The notes: generated by a model from the sequence alone, not told the origin. DNA of 64,000 bases from Micromonospora sp. HM5-17 (GCF_003762835.1 NZ_RJWA01000001.1:1054001-1118000), one strand, 5' to 3'. Shown: positions 1 to 9,017, counted from the stretch's first letter. A program made the numbers and translations.

Positions 1-390
1 ATCGCAGACATGCTGACGCGTCTGCGCAACGCCAACCAGGCGTACCACGACCGGGTGACGATGCCCTACTCGAAGATCAAGGCGAACATCGCCGAGGTCC
101 TCAAGTCCGAGGGGTACATCGCCTCCTGGTCGGTCGAGGAGCCCGAGGAGGGCAGCGTCGGCAAGCGGCTGGTCGTCGAGCTGAAGTACGGCCAGAACCG
201 GGAGCGGAGCCTGGCCGGTATCAAGCGCGTGTCCAAGCCCGGCCTGCGGGTGTACGCCAAGGCGGACGCGCTCCCGCGGGTGCTCGGCGGGCTGGGCGTG
301 GCGATCATTTCGACGTCCCAGGGGCTGCTGACCGACAAGCAGGCCCGCAAGCGGAGCGTGGGCGGGGAAGTCCTCGCCTTCGTGTGGTAA
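1..390 (+). CDS. rpsH: 30S ribosomal protein S8 (5' end outside window)
   Basis: This is ribosomal protein S8, a primary 16S rRNA-binding protein of the small subunit. The frame is open from base 1 and reads [17 protein letters not shown], which matches the usual S8 N-terminus a few residues in, so only the first handful of codons are missing. The C-terminus GGEVLAFVW is typical. It lies at the expected spc-operon position, directly before rplF. In enteric bacteria S8 is the repressor of this operon; nothing seen here shows whether that holds in this organism. Confidence 0.97.
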   Translation: MADMLTRLRNANQAYHDRVTMPYSKIKANIAEVLKSEGYIASWSVEEPEEGSVGKRLVVELKYGQNRERSLAGIKRVSKPGLRVYAKADALPRVLGGLGVAIISTSQGLLTDKQARKRSVGGEVLAFVW

Positions 391-402
391 CGGAGGCATG
401 CC

Positions 403-452
403 GTGAGCGCGAGGAGCGCAGCGAAGCGGAGCCCCGCAGTCGCGAGCGAAGG
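403..452 (+). repeat. Purine-rich GAGCG-type intergenic element between rpsH and rplF
   Basis: The spacer between rpsH and rplF is filled by a short sequence built from repeated GAGCG, GCGAAG and CGAG words. It starts GTGAGCGCGAG and ends GTCGCGAGCGAAGG. The same 11-base opening occurs again after alr at 59365. I recall similar elements scattered between genes in Micromonosporaceae genomes, but this cannot be verified here. Its final GAAGG may serve as the rplF ribosome binding site. Confidence 0.4.
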
Positions 453-464
453 AAATGATCGATA

Positions 465-1007
465 ATGTCGCGTATTGGACGTAAGTCGATCCCGGTACCG
501 GCCGGTGTCGAGGTGACGATCGACGGCCCGACCATCAAGGTCAAGGGGCCGAAGGGTGAGCTGTCACACACGCTGGCCGAGCCGATCTCGGTGGAGCGGG
601 GCGAGGACGGTCAGCTGCACGTCACGCGGCCGAACGACGAGCGGCGGGCCAAGGAGCTGCACGGCCTCAGCCGTACCCTGGTGGCGAACATGATCGTCGG
701 GGTGACCGAGGGTTACCGTAAGACCCTGGAGATCTCCGGTACGGGTTACCGGGTCACGGCCAAGGGCAGTGACCTGGAGTTCGCGCTCGGGTTCTCGCAC
801 CCGGTGTACGTGAAGGCTCCGGACGGGATTACCTTCACTGTCGAGCGGCCCACGCTGTTCCACGTGAGCGGGATCGACAAGCAGCGGGTCGGCGAGGTCG
901 CCGCGAACATCCGGAAGATCCGTCCGCCGGAGCCGTACAAGGGCAAGGGCATCAAGTACCAGGGCGAGGTCATCCGCCGCAAGGCCGGAAAGGCGGGCAA
1001 GAAGTGA
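465..1007 (+). CDS. rplF: 50S ribosomal protein L6
   Basis: Ribosomal protein L6 of the large subunit, 180 residues, the usual length. It opens [15 protein letters not shown] and contains the conserved stretch ending [10 protein letters not shown], with the family motif PEPYKGKGI near residue 150. It sits between rpsH and rplR as in other spc operons. Part of its 3' end (from 959) recurs just downstream in the rplR leader. Confidence 0.98.
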   Translation: MSRIGRKSIPVPAGVEVTIDGPTIKVKGPKGELSHTLAEPISVERGEDGQLHVTRPNDERRAKELHGLSRTLVANMIVGVTEGYRKTLEISGTGYRVTAKGSDLEFALGFSHPVYVKAPDGITFTVERPTLFHVSGIDKQRVGEVAANIRKIRPPEPYKGKGIKYQGEVIRRKAGKAGKK

Positions 1008-1016
1008 CCGTGATGC

Positions 1017-1075
1017 CCAGGGCGAGGTCATCCGCCGGCCGCGAGGTTGGGAGAAAGGCAGGTAAGAAGTGACCG
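1017..1075 (+). repeat. Partial duplication of the rplF 3' end in the rplR leader
   Basis: A 21-base segment at 959-979 inside rplF is repeated without mismatch at 1017-1037. A second 12-base block around the rplF stop codon (999-1010) is repeated at 1064-1075, where it overlaps the GTG start of rplR. The offsets are 58 and 65 bases, so the copy has about 7 extra bases and a diverged middle. This looks like an old tandem duplication that created the present rplF-rplR spacer. Confidence 0.8.
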
Positions 1076-1458
1076 CCACGCTGCTCAAGCGCCGCCGCGG
1101 CGTCGCCGCTCAGCGCGCCGTCGGGCGGGCGCGTCGGCACTTCCGGGTCCGCAAGAAGGTCGTCGGCACGCCCGAGCGTCCGCGTCTGGTCGTCACCCGG
1201 TCGCTGCGTCACATGGTGGCGCAGATCGTCGACGACAGCCGGGGCCACACCCTGGTCTCCGCGTCGACGATGGACCCGTCGATCCGGGGCACGGAGGGCG
1301 ACAAGAGCGCCCAGGCGGCCAAGGTAGGCGCCCTGATCGCCGAGCGGGCCAAGGCCGCCGGCATCTCCAAGGTCGTCTTCGACCGCGGTGGCAACAAGTA
1401 CGCGGGGCGGATCGCCGCCCTGGCCGACGCCGCGCGCGAAGCCGGGCTCGAGTTCTAG
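1069..1458 (+). CDS. rplR: 50S ribosomal protein L18
   Basis: Ribosomal protein L18, a 5S rRNA-binding protein, 129 residues. The GTG start gives [20 protein letters not shown], and GAGAAAGGCAGG lies just before it as a ribosome binding site. Conserved L18 sequence [20 protein letters not shown] and the C-terminus [10 protein letters not shown] are present. The start codon lies inside a duplicated copy of the rplF stop region. Confidence 0.97.
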   Translation: MTATLLKRRRGVAAQRAVGRARRHFRVRKKVVGTPERPRLVVTRSLRHMVAQIVDDSRGHTLVSASTMDPSIRGTEGDKSAQAAKVGALIAERAKAAGISKVVFDRGGNKYAGRIAALADAAREAGLEF

Positions 1459-1488
1459 ACCCGTCACGAGAAGAGAGGAAGGCTGCTG

Positions 1489-2103
1489 ATGCCAGGTCAA
1501 CAGCGCCGTGGCGGCGGGTCCGGTGGCAACGAGGGTGGTCGCCGCGACAACCGCCGTGAGGGCGGTCGTGGAAGCGCGCCCGCCGAGAAGACGCCGCATC
1601 TGGAGCGGGTCGTCGCCATCAACCGTGTCGCCAAGGTCGTCAAGGGTGGTCGTCGCTTCAGCTTCACCGCTCTGGTGATCGTCGGCGACGGCGACGGCAC
1701 GGTCGGGGTCGGCTACGGGAAGGCCAAGGAGGTGCCCGCGGCGATCGCCAAGGGCGTCGAGGAGGCCAAGAAGCACTTCTTCAAGGTGCCGCGGATCGCC
1801 ACCACGATCCCGCACCCCGTACAGGGCGAGGACGCCGCCGGCATCGTCCTGCTCAAGCCGGCCAGCGCCGGTACGGGCGTCATCGCGGGTGGCCCGGTGC
1901 GCGCCGTCCTCGAGTGCGCGGGGATCCACGACGTGCTCTCCAAGAGCCTCGGCTCGTCCAACCCGATCAACATCGTGCACGCCACGGTCGCGGCTCTGAA
2001 GGCGCTGGAGTCGCCCGAGGCGATCGCGAAGCGTCGCGGTCTGCCGGTCGAGGACGTGGCTCCGGCCGCGATGCTCGCGGCCCAGGCGGGGGTGGCGTCC
2101 TGA
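1489..2103 (+). CDS. rpsE: 30S ribosomal protein S5
   Basis: Ribosomal protein S5, 204 residues, involved in decoding accuracy and mRNA unwinding at the entry channel. Residues 1-35 form a Gly/Arg-rich extension typical of actinobacteria; the S5 double-stranded RNA-binding core begins at [18 protein letters not shown] and the C-terminal domain includes [28 protein letters not shown] precedes the ATG. The TGA stop shares its A with the ATG of rpmD, so the two are translationally coupled. Confidence 0.98.
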   Translation: MPGQQRRGGGSGGNEGGRRDNRREGGRGSAPAEKTPHLERVVAINRVAKVVKGGRRFSFTALVIVGDGDGTVGVGYGKAKEVPAAIAKGVEEAKKHFFKVPRIATTIPHPVQGEDAAGIVLLKPASAGTGVIAGGPVRAVLECAGIHDVLSKSLGSSNPINIVHATVAALKALESPEAIAKRRGLPVEDVAPAAMLAAQAGVAS

Positions 2104-2285
2104 TGGCACGACTGAAGGTGACCCAGGTCCGGTCCGTCATCGGGGCCAAGCACAAGCAGCGTGAGTCGCTGCGGTCGCTCGGCCTGAAGCGGATCAACGA
2201 CGTGGTGGTCAAGGAGGACCGTCCCGAGATCCGGGGCATGATCTTCACCGTGAGCCACCTCGTGAAGGTCGAGGAGGTCGACTGA
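2103..2285 (+). CDS. rpmD: 50S ribosomal protein L30
   Basis: Ribosomal protein L30, 60 residues, as expected for a bacterial L30. It reads [23 protein letters not shown] and ends [11 protein letters not shown]. Both ends overlap neighbouring genes by a single base (TGATG junctions at 2101-2105 and 2283-2287), giving tight coupling rpsE-rpmD-rplO. Confidence 0.97.
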   Translation: MARLKVTQVRSVIGAKHKQRESLRSLGLKRINDVVVKEDRPEIRGMIFTVSHLVKVEEVD

Positions 2286-2728
2286 TGACGATCAAGGTCC
2301 ACCACCTGCGTCCGGCCCCCGGAGCCAGGACCGAGAAGACCCGGGTGGGTCGCGGTGAGGGCTCGAAGGGGAAGACCGCGGGTCGAGGCACCAAGGGTTC
2401 CAAGGCCCGGAAGAACATCCCGGCCGCCTTCGAGGGTGGGCAGATGCCCATTCACATGCGGCTGCCGAAGCTGAAGGGCTTCAAGAACAAGTTCAAGGTC
2501 GTGTACCAGGTGGTCAACCTGGACCGGCTCGCCGAGCTCTTCCCGCAGGGCGGGCAGGTCGGCCCGGCGGAGCTGGCCCAGGCTGGTGCCGTCCGCAAGG
2601 GCCAGCCGGTCAAGGTCCTCGGCGACGGGGATCTGGGCGGGGTCGCCCTCCAGGTTTCGGCGCACGCGTTCAGCGCGTCGGCCAAGGAGAAGATCACCGC
2701 TGCTGGCGGCTCGGTCACGGAGCTGTAA
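2285..2728 (+). CDS. rplO: 50S ribosomal protein L15
   Basis: Ribosomal protein L15 of the large subunit, 147 residues. The Gly/Lys/Arg-rich N-terminus ([23 protein letters not shown]) that threads into the rRNA core is clear, followed by the globular domain. It is the last gene of the spc ribosomal cluster here; a strong hairpin follows 13 bases after the stop. Confidence 0.98.
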   Translation: MTIKVHHLRPAPGARTEKTRVGRGEGSKGKTAGRGTKGSKARKNIPAAFEGGQMPIHMRLPKLKGFKNKFKVVYQVVNLDRLAELFPQGGQVGPAELAQAGAVRKGQPVKVLGDGDLGGVALQVSAHAFSASAKEKITAAGGSVTEL

Positions 2729-2740
2729 GACGGCAGGTCG

Positions 2741-2778
2741 GGGCGCTCGCCCAGTTCTCGCGCGACGGGCGGGCGCCC
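2741..2778 (+). terminator. Hairpin after rplO
   Basis: Arms 2741-2752 and 2767-2778 pair over 12 bp with one G-U wobble, and the loop is 14 nt. It lacks a U-tract, as is common in GC-rich actinobacteria. It separates the ribosomal genes from secY and could be a full or partial terminator. Confidence 0.6.
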
Positions 2779-2967
2779 TGGTCTACTGGGGGGCTCCGCT
2801 GCCCCGTTAATATCGGAACCGGTGAATGTTCCCCGGGTGGATCTGCCCGAGAGCCCGCCGGACTGTTAGAGTCCGATCCCAGCTATGGGTATCGGGTCGA
2901 TCGCCCGACAGCCACACCCCGTCCCGCCACGCACCCGCGGCGGCCCGCCTCGCGCAGGAGGAAGAAG

Positions 2968-4299
2968 TTGCTCTCCGCCTTTCTCAGTGCGTTCCGCACG
3001 CCTGACCTGCGCAAGAAGCTGCTGTTCACAGTAGCCATCATCGCGATCTACCGGCTCGGGGCGACCTTGCCCAGCCCGGGTGTCTCGTACGGCAACGTGC
3101 AGAAGTGCCTCCAGACCATGGAGACGGGGGAGGGCAACGGGGTCTTCAACCTGCTCAACCTCTTCTCCGGCGGTGCGCTGCTCTCGCTGTCGGTCTTCGC
3201 GTTGGGCATCATGCCCTACATCACCGCCTCGATCATCCTTCAGCTGCTCACCGTGGTGATTCCGCGGCTGGAGCAGCTGCGCAAGGAGGGTCAGGCCGGT
3301 ACGGCGAAGATCACGCAGTACACCCGCTACCTGACGCTCGGCCTGGGCATCCTGCAGGCCTCGGCGTTCGTCGCGCTGGCTCGCTCCGGGCAGCTCTTCA
3401 ACGGCATGTGCCAGGAGTTCCCGATCATCCCCGAGGGCACCGGGCTGCCGACCTGGCTGACCGTGACCGTGCTGGTCATCACGATGACCGCCGGCACCGG
3501 TGTGGTGATGTGGCTGGGTGAGCTGATCACCGACCGGGGTGTCGGCAACGGGATGTCGGTGCTGATCTTCACCTCGATCGCGGCGCGCCTCCCCAGCGAG
3601 GGTTGGACGATCAAGAACAACAAGGGCTGGGGGATGTTCGCCCTGGTTCTCGTCCTGGTGCTGGTCGTCATCACCCTGGTGGTCTTCATCGAGCAGGCCC
3701 AGCGGCGGATCCCGGTCCAGTACGCCAAGCGGATGATCGGTCGGCGGATGTACGGCGGCACCTCCACCTACATCCCGCTCAAGGTGAACCAGGCCGGCGT
3801 GATCCCGGTGATCTTCGCCTCGTCCCTGCTCTACCTGCCGTCCCTGCTGCTCCAGTTCTTCGACCAGAACAACCTGAACAACTGGCAGACCTGGATCCAG
3901 AACCACCTCGTCCAGCCGGACAGCCCGACGTACATCAGCGTCTACTTCCTGCTGATCATCTTCTTCACCTACTTCTACGTCTCGATCACGTTCAACCCGA
4001 CCGAGGTCGCGGACAACATGAAGAAGTACGGCGGGTTCGTGCCGGGCATCCGGCCGGGCAAGCCCACCGCGGACTACCTCGACTTCATCCTGAGCCGGAT
4101 CACTCTCCCCGGCTCGCTCTACCTGGGCGCGGTCGCGGTCCTGCCGAACTTCTTCTTCATCTGGCTGGACAACCAGCAGTTCCAGAACTTCCCGTTCGGC
4201 GGCACCGCCGTGCTGATCCTGGTCGGCGTTGGGTTGGAGACGGTGAAGCAGATCGAGAGCCAGCTCATGCAGCGGAACTACGAAGGGTTCCTGCGGTAG
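2968..4299 (+). CDS. secY: Preprotein translocase subunit SecY
   Basis: SecY is the pore-forming subunit of the Sec translocon in the cytoplasmic membrane. The 443-residue protein has the family length and about ten hydrophobic segments, starting with LLFTVAIIAIYRLGATLPSPGV and including the plug-side segment GIMPYITASIILQLL. The start is a TTG preceded by AGGAGG with a 6-nt gap, which is more convincing than any ATG nearby. The TAG stop is followed directly by the adk ATG. Confidence 0.97.
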   Translation: MLSAFLSAFRTPDLRKKLLFTVAIIAIYRLGATLPSPGVSYGNVQKCLQTMETGEGNGVFNLLNLFSGGALLSLSVFALGIMPYITASIILQLLTVVIPRLEQLRKEGQAGTAKITQYTRYLTLGLGILQASAFVALARSGQLFNGMCQEFPIIPEGTGLPTWLTVTVLVITMTAGTGVVMWLGELITDRGVGNGMSVLIFTSIAARLPSEGWTIKNNKGWGMFALVLVLVLVVITLVVFIEQAQRRIPVQYAKRMIGRRMYGGTSTYIPLKVNQAGVIPVIFASSLLYLPSLLLQFFDQNNLNNWQTWIQNHLVQPDSPTYISVYFLLIIFFTYFYVSITFNPTEVADNMKKYGGFVPGIRPGKPTADYLDFILSRITLPGSLYLGAVAVLPNFFFIWLDNQQFQNFPFGGTAVLILVGVGLETVKQIESQLMQRNYEGFLR

Positions 4300-4953
4300 A
4301 TGCGACTCGTTCTGGTCGGTCCCCCCGGGGCGGGCAAGGGGACCCAGGCCGAGTTCATCGCCGCCCACCTCGCCGTGCCCAAGATCTCGACCGGGGATAT
4401 CTTCCGGGCGAACGTCAGCCAGGGCACCCCGCTCGGCGTCGAGGCGAAGCGGTACATGGACGCCGGCAAGCTGGTGCCCGACGAGGTGACGATCAACATG
4501 GTGCGGGACCGGCTCGCCGAGCCGGACGCGGCCGAGGGGTTCCTGCTCGACGGCTTCCCCCGGACCACCCCGCAGGCGGCGGCGCTGGACAAGCTCCTCG
4601 CCGATCTGGGTACCGCGCTGGATCTGGTGCTGGAACTGGTCGTCGACGACGACGAGGTGATCCGGCGGCTCTCCGGCCGGCGTACCTGCCGGGGCTGCGG
4701 CAAGGTGTGGCACATCGAGTTCGACGCGCCCACCGTGGCCGGCATCTGTGACCGCTGCGGCTCGGAGCTGTTCCAGCGCGACGACGACCGGGCGGAGACG
4801 ATCGCCGAACGGCTGCGGGAGTACGCGAGCAAGACGGCGCCGCTGATCGACTACTACGGTGCGCAGGGCAAGCTCGTCGGTATCGACGCGACCGGCCCGG
4901 TGGAGGACGTCACGGTCCGGGCCATCGACGCCTTGCGCTCGTACGGCGGATAG
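4300..4953 (+). CDS. adk: Adenylate kinase
   Basis: Adenylate kinase interconverts ATP, ADP and AMP. The P-loop [10 protein letters not shown] is at residues 7-16, DGFPRT near residue 85 is the AMP-binding motif, and the lid carries four cysteines (CRGC and CDRC around residues 130-150), pointing to a zinc-stabilised long-form enzyme. Its length, 217 residues, is normal. It starts on the base after the secY stop, as in many actinobacteria. Its TAG stop forms part of a -10 hexamer for map. Confidence 0.97.
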   Translation: MRLVLVGPPGAGKGTQAEFIAAHLAVPKISTGDIFRANVSQGTPLGVEAKRYMDAGKLVPDEVTINMVRDRLAEPDAAEGFLLDGFPRTTPQAAALDKLLADLGTALDLVLELVVDDDEVIRRLSGRRTCRGCGKVWHIEFDAPTVAGICDRCGSELFQRDDDRAETIAERLREYASKTAPLIDYYGAQGKLVGIDATGPVEDVTVRAIDALRSYGG

Positions 4954-4956
4954 GCT
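4951..4956 (+). promoter_or_regulatory. -10 hexamer TAGGCT for a leaderless map transcript
   Basis: TAGGCT lies 6 nt before the map ATG, the spacing expected if transcription begins at the start codon. Its first three bases are the adk stop codon. No recognisable ribosome binding site lies between it and the ATG. Confidence 0.6.
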
Positions 4957-4962
4957 GGTCGT

Positions 4963-5817
4963 ATGCGCCGTCACCAGCTGGACATCCAGCTGAAGACCCC
5001 GGAGCAGATCGAGAAGATGCGGGCCGCCGGGCTCGTCGTCGCGGCCGCACTGGCCCAGATGCGTGCGGCGGTGTCGCCCGGCGTGACCACGGCCGAGCTC
5101 GACGCGATCGCCGAGTCGGTGATCCGCGAGGCCGGCGCCGTCCCCTCGTTCAAGGGCTACCACGGCTACCCGGCGACGATCTGCTCCTCCGTCAACGAGC
5201 AGGTCGTTCACGCGATCCCCTCGCCCGAGCAGGTGCTCCGGGAGGGTGACCTGGTCTCGCTCGACTGTGGGGCCATCCTCGACGGCTGGCACGGAGACGC
5301 CGCGATCACGGTCGGGGTCGGCGAGGTCCGGCCGGAGCTGCTTCGGATGGCCGAGGTCGCCGAGGACGCGATGTGGGCGGGGATCGCCGCGGCCGCCCGT
5401 GGCATGCTGAGCCGCCGGGGCCGGCTGACCGACATCTCGTACGCGGTGGAGCGGACCGTCCGAGCTGCCGGGCCGTACGGCATCGTCGAGGGGTACGGCG
5501 GGCACGGCATCGGCACGGAGATGCACCAGGACCCGCACGTGCTCAACCACGGGCGACCCGGCCGTGGCCCCCGCCTGGTCGCCGGAATGGCACTGGCGAT
5601 CGAGCCGATGATCACGATGGGCTCGCCCCGGACTGTGGAGCTGGCGGACGGCTGGACCGTGGTCACGCGGGACGGGTCGGTCGCGGCCCACGTCGAGCAC
5701 TCGATGGCGCTGCTGGAGGACGGGGTCTGGGTGCTGACGGCGCCGGACGGCGGCCGCGCACGGCTCGGTGACCTGGTGACCGCCCGGGAGCCGGCCCGCA
5801 CCGCCGCCGTCGACTGA
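4963..5817 (+). CDS. map: Methionine aminopeptidase, type I
   Basis: Removes the initiator methionine from nascent proteins. The 284-residue protein shows the metal-ligand pattern of the family: the Asp pair in LDCGAILDGWHGDAA, the His in GYGGHGIGTEMH, and the two Glu in IEPMI and VEHSM. There is no N-terminal zinc-finger extension. It follows adk by 9 bases but has its own predicted leaderless promoter, so it can be expressed apart from secY-adk. Actinobacteria often have several MetAPs; this is the secY-adk-linked copy. Confidence 0.95.
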   Translation: MRRHQLDIQLKTPEQIEKMRAAGLVVAAALAQMRAAVSPGVTTAELDAIAESVIREAGAVPSFKGYHGYPATICSSVNEQVVHAIPSPEQVLREGDLVSLDCGAILDGWHGDAAITVGVGEVRPELLRMAEVAEDAMWAGIAAAARGMLSRRGRLTDISYAVERTVRAAGPYGIVEGYGGHGIGTEMHQDPHVLNHGRPGRGPRLVAGMALAIEPMITMGSPRTVELADGWTVVTRDGSVAAHVEHSMALLEDGVWVLTAPDGGRARLGDLVTAREPARTAAVD

Positions 5818-5938
5818 ACCGCGCGGGATGCGGCGGGTCCGTCGCCGTGGGCTGAACCATCCGGGCGGTGAGGGCTTCGCCGTGGTTCCCGACACGCGAG
5901 CCAACGGCGGGTGGACCGGCGGTGGCATGCTCGGAGGC

Positions 5939-6553
5939 ATGGAGCGGCGGGATCGGATGCGGGCTGCGGACGCGGACCGGGAAATGGTGGCCGAGCAGCT
6001 TCGGGACGCGCTGAACGCAGGCCGGCTCGACCTGCACGAGTACGACGAGCGGCTCCAGCGCGCCTACGCCGCGAAGACGTACGGCGAGCTGGACGGGCTG
6101 CTGGCGGACCTGCCGGGAACCGTGCCGCCCGGCCGGGCCGAGCTGGCTACCGTCGACGGGGCGGAGTCGACTCCGGCGCGGTCCGGTGCCGCTGGCTCGT
6201 ACCCGGGCGCGGTCCGGGGCTGGCTCGGGGAGATCTGGGGCACCTACCTCTCCGCCGTCGGGGCGGTCGTCGGGATCTGGGCCGTCATCTCGGTGATGTC
6301 CGCGGACCTGCTCTACTTCTGGCCCGGGTGGGTCGCCGGGCTCTGGGGAGTGGTGCTGCTGGTGCGGACCGTCACGGGGCTGCTGGCCGGGGAGCCGCAG
6401 CGGCGGGCCGCCGACCGGGCGCGGCGGGCGGACCGGCGCCGGAGCAAGCGGAAGATCGGGCAGACGGACCCGAAGGGGACGGACCGTCAGATCGATCATC
6501 ACCGGGTCGCACATCGCCAGATCGAGCAGGGCCGTACCGAGGAGCCTGCCTGA
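5939..6553 (+). CDS. DUF1707 domain membrane protein
   Basis: The first ~55 residues match the DUF1707 (SHOCT-like) pattern found in actinobacteria: [21 protein letters not shown] followed by [30 protein letters not shown]. The second half has two hydrophobic segments ([18 protein letters not shown] and [19 protein letters not shown]) resembling a 2TM domain, then a basic tail. Its function is unknown. The start is uncertain: ATG 5927, ATG 5939 and the far upstream ATG 5828 are in frame, and 5939 is closest to the conserved domain. It sits between map and infA. Confidence 0.75.
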   Translation: MERRDRMRAADADREMVAEQLRDALNAGRLDLHEYDERLQRAYAAKTYGELDGLLADLPGTVPPGRAELATVDGAESTPARSGAAGSYPGAVRGWLGEIWGTYLSAVGAVVGIWAVISVMSADLLYFWPGWVAGLWGVVLLVRTVTGLLAGEPQRRAADRARRADRRRSKRKIGQTDPKGTDRQIDHHRVAHRQIEQGRTEEPA

Positions 6554-6591
6554 TACAGTCGGGTTCGACACAGTCGGTTTTCGTCCGGTCA

Positions 6592-6617
6592 GCCAACCCG
6601 AGGCACCTCGGGTTGGC
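6592..6617 (+). terminator. Perfect 11-bp hairpin after the DUF1707 gene
   Basis: Arms 6592-6602 and 6607-6617 are exact reverse complements with a 4-nt loop GCAC. There is no U-tract. It probably ends transcription from the map side just before the infA promoter, whose -35 overlaps its right arm. Confidence 0.6.
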
Positions 6618-6642
6618 GCTGCTGCGCTGGCGGGCGTACACT
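6613..6642 (+). promoter_or_regulatory. Promoter for infA-rpmJ-alpha operon
   Basis: TTGGCG (6613-6618), an 18-nt spacer and TACACT (6637-6642) fit an actinobacterial housekeeping sigma promoter. It lies about 138 bases upstream of infA, leaving a long 5' leader. Confidence 0.5.
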
Positions 6643-6779
6643 GGCTGATCGGCGCACAGCGTCCGCTCCGGCATGCCCATCCGCGCTTCGGTGGGAGTCG
6701 GAGCCCGCGGCTGGCCTGGGACCCCCAGGAAAGACGCTGTGAGCCGTCCGGAGTAACCGACGTCAGGACAGCGGAGGAC

Positions 6780-7001
6780 ATGCCGAAAAAAGACGGAGCC
6801 ATCGAGATGGAGGGCCGGGTCATCGAGCCGCTCCCGAACGCGATGTTCCGGGTCGAGCTCGCCAACGGCCACAAGGTGCTGGCTCACATCAGCGGCAAGA
6901 TGCGGCAGCACTACATCCGCATCCTGCCTGAGGACCGGGTCGTCGTCGAGCTCTCGCCGTACGACCTGAGCCGCGGGCGCATCGTCTACCGCTACAAGTG
7001 A
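6780..7001 (+). CDS. infA: Translation initiation factor IF-1
   Basis: IF-1 binds the ribosomal A site during initiation. The 73-residue protein is a single OB fold and is almost identical to the family consensus: [20 protein letters not shown] at the N-terminus and [10 protein letters not shown] at the C-terminus. GGAGG lies 3 nt before the ATG. It is followed by rpmJ and rpsM, the conserved actinobacterial order. Confidence 0.98.
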   Translation: MPKKDGAIEMEGRVIEPLPNAMFRVELANGHKVLAHISGKMRQHYIRILPEDRVVVELSPYDLSRGRIVYRYK

Positions 7002-7119
7002 ACGTCGCCGGGCCGCTCGCCGGTCCGGAGGCTTCGCCTGACGACGGCCGGACATCCATGTCCGTCCTCGAGGCTCGGCGGTGTCACGCTGCCGGGTACA
7101 GATGGGAAGTAAGGCAACC

Positions 7120-7233
7120 GTGAAGGTCAAGCCGAGCGTCAAGACGATCTGCAACAAGTGCCGGGTGATCCGCCGGCACGGGCGGGTCATGGTGATCTGC
7201 GCCGACCCGCGCCACAAGCAGCGCCAGGGCTGA
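7120..7233 (+). CDS. rpmJ: 50S ribosomal protein L36
   Basis: A 37-residue ribosomal protein read from GTG 7120: [21 protein letters not shown] through DPRHKQRQG. It keeps the zinc ribbon (CNKC, then ICADPRH), so it is the zinc-binding C+ form of L36. GGAAG lies upstream of the start. It sits between infA and rpsM. Confidence 0.95.
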   Translation: MKVKPSVKTICNKCRVIRRHGRVMVICADPRHKQRQG

Positions 7234-7459
7234 ACCGTATTCGCCGGCCGCGCAGGTGCGCCGGCGGAGCCGTGTGACGGCCCGGGTCGTAGATCCGAAC
7301 ACACAAGTACAAGCTCGTCCCAGCCGCGAGCAGCGAGATCACCTAGCGTGACCGCAGTCGTGGTTCACCCCCGGTCGGAGGCCGGGGCCCGCCGATTTGG
7401 GCAGGCGGGGTGGGGCGGGTCCAGACCTCCGCGAGAAACCACGAGGAGTACGCCCGCAC

Positions 7460-7840
7460 ATGGCACGGCTAGTCGGTGTCGATCTGCCCCGCGACAAGCG
7501 GATGGAGATCGCGCTCACCTACATCTACGGCGTCGGTCGGACCCGGGCCAAGGAGACGCTCGCCGCCACCGGAATCTCACCGGACAAGCGCGCCAAGGAC
7601 CTCACGGACGAGGAGCTGGTGCTGCTCCGGAACCACATCGAGGCGAACTACAAGGTTGAGGGCGACCTGCGCCGCGAGGTCGCTGCCGACATCCGCCGCA
7701 AGGTCGAGATCGGCTGCTACGAGGGCATCCGGCACCGCCGGGGCCTGCCCGTCCGTGGTCAGCGGACTCGTACCAACGCCCGGACCCGGAAGGGCCCGAA
7801 GCGGACCGTCGCCGGTAAGAAGAAGCCCGGCAAGAAGTAG
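7460..7840 (+). CDS. rpsM: 30S ribosomal protein S13
   Basis: Ribosomal protein S13, located in the small-subunit head where it contacts tRNA and the large subunit. The 126-residue sequence opens [20 protein letters not shown], carries [22 protein letters not shown], and ends in a Lys-rich tail. CGAGGAG precedes the ATG. It is the first gene of the alpha operon. Confidence 0.98.
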   Translation: MARLVGVDLPRDKRMEIALTYIYGVGRTRAKETLAATGISPDKRAKDLTDEELVLLRNHIEANYKVEGDLRREVAADIRRKVEIGCYEGIRHRRGLPVRGQRTRTNARTRKGPKRTVAGKKKPGKK

Positions 7841-7920
7841 ATCTGAGCCAGACGACAGGTCGGCGTCCGTCGGCCGGGCTCGTACCTGTACCGGGAAATC
7901 AACTAGGAGCGCACAGACTT

Positions 7921-8328
7921 ATGCCACCGAAGGCTCGCGCCGGGGCCGCCGTCAAGAAGGTCCGGCGCAAGGAACGGAAGAACGTCGCCCACGGGCAGGC
8001 GCACATCAAGAGCACCTTCAACAACACCATCGTCTCCATCACGGACCCGACCGGTGCCGTCATCTCCTGGGCCTCCGCGGGCCAGGTCGGCTTCAAGGGT
8101 TCCCGCAAGTCGACTCCGTTCGCCGCCCAGCTCGCCGCCGAGGCGGCCGCGCGGCGGGCGATGGAGCACGGCATGCGGAAGGTCGACGTCTTCGTCAAGG
8201 GTCCCGGCTCCGGCCGGGAGACCGCCATCCGTTCGCTGCAGGCCGTAGGCCTGGAGGTCGGCCAGATCGCCGACGTCACGCCGCAGCCGCACAACGGATG
8301 CCGTCCGCCGAAGCGTCGCCGGGTCTGA
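7921..8328 (+). CDS. rpsK: 30S ribosomal protein S11
   Basis: Ribosomal protein S11 of the platform, 135 residues. The family motif [16 protein letters not shown] is near residue 30, and [14 protein letters not shown] and the C-terminus [12 protein letters not shown] are typical. TAGGAG lies about 12 bases before the ATG. It is part of rpsM-rpsK-rpsD-rpoA-rplQ. Confidence 0.98.
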   Translation: MPPKARAGAAVKKVRRKERKNVAHGQAHIKSTFNNTIVSITDPTGAVISWASAGQVGFKGSRKSTPFAAQLAAEAAARRAMEHGMRKVDVFVKGPGSGRETAIRSLQAVGLEVGQIADVTPQPHNGCRPPKRRRV

Positions 8329-8344
8329 GAGGTAGTAGACACAG

Positions 8345-8971
8345 ATGGCTCGTTACACCGGTCCCGACTGCCGCCGCTGCCGGCGGGAGAAGATGAAGCT
8401 GTTCCTCAAGGGCAGCAAGTGCGATGGCCCGAAGTGCCCGTTCGAGTCCCGGCCCTTCCCGCCCGGGCAGCACGGCCGCGGCCGGACCAAGGAGACCGAG
8501 TACCTGCTCCAGCTTCGGGAGAAGCAGAAGGCCCGCCGGGTGTACGGCGTGCTGGAGAAGCAGTTCCGCGGGTACTACGAGGAGGCCGTCGCCAAGAAGG
8601 GCAAGACCGGCGAGATCCTCCTCCAGATCCTGGAGTCGCGCCTCGACAACGTCGTGTACCGGGCCGGCCTGGCCAAGTCCCGGGACCACGCGCGGCAGCT
8701 CGTGAAGCACGGCCACCTGACCGTGAACGGCAAGAAGGTGGACATCCCGTCGTACCGGGTCAAGGAGCACGACATCATCGAGGTCCGGGAGAAGTCCAAG
8801 CAGCTGACCCCGTTCCTCGTCGCGCAGGCCGAGGCCGGCTCGAAGCCGGTGCCGGCCTGGCTGGAGGCGATCCCCAGCCAGCTGAAGGTGCTGGTCCACT
8901 CGCTGCCGACGCGGTCGGTGATCGACACGCAGGTCCAGGAACAGCTGATCGTCGAGCTCTACTCGAAGTAG
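8345..8971 (+). CDS. rpsD: 30S ribosomal protein S4 (zinc-binding form)
   Basis: Ribosomal protein S4, 208 residues, an early assembly protein of the small subunit. The N-terminus has cysteines at about 9, 12, 26 and 31 (CRRC, then CDGPKC), so this is the zinc-binding C+ form. The S4 RNA-binding domain includes [33 protein letters not shown]. It is separated from rpoA by a strong hairpin. Confidence 0.98.
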   Translation: MARYTGPDCRRCRREKMKLFLKGSKCDGPKCPFESRPFPPGQHGRGRTKETEYLLQLREKQKARRVYGVLEKQFRGYYEEAVAKKGKTGEILLQILESRLDNVVYRAGLAKSRDHARQLVKHGHLTVNGKKVDIPSYRVKEHDIIEVREKSKQLTPFLVAQAEAGSKPVPAWLEAIPSQLKVLVHSLPTRSVIDTQVQEQLIVELYSK

Positions 8972-8985
8972 TTTCTGGGCACACC

Positions 8986-9017
8986 CCCGGTGGTGGTCGT
9001 CGCCGGCCACCACCGGG
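8986..9017 (+). terminator. Perfect 11-bp hairpin between rpsD and rpoA
   Basis: Arms 8986-8996 and 9007-9017 are exact complements around a 10-nt loop, without a T-run. Because rpoA and rplQ follow in the same direction, it is more likely an attenuator or mRNA-processing/stability element than a full stop. Confidence 0.5.

Noticed and set aside
2866-5940. A 1024-codon open frame on the minus strand opposite secY-adk-map
   Set aside because: Its sequence is Arg/Gly/Asp-rich without domains and mirrors well-supported genes on the plus strand; long antisense frames are expected at this GC content.
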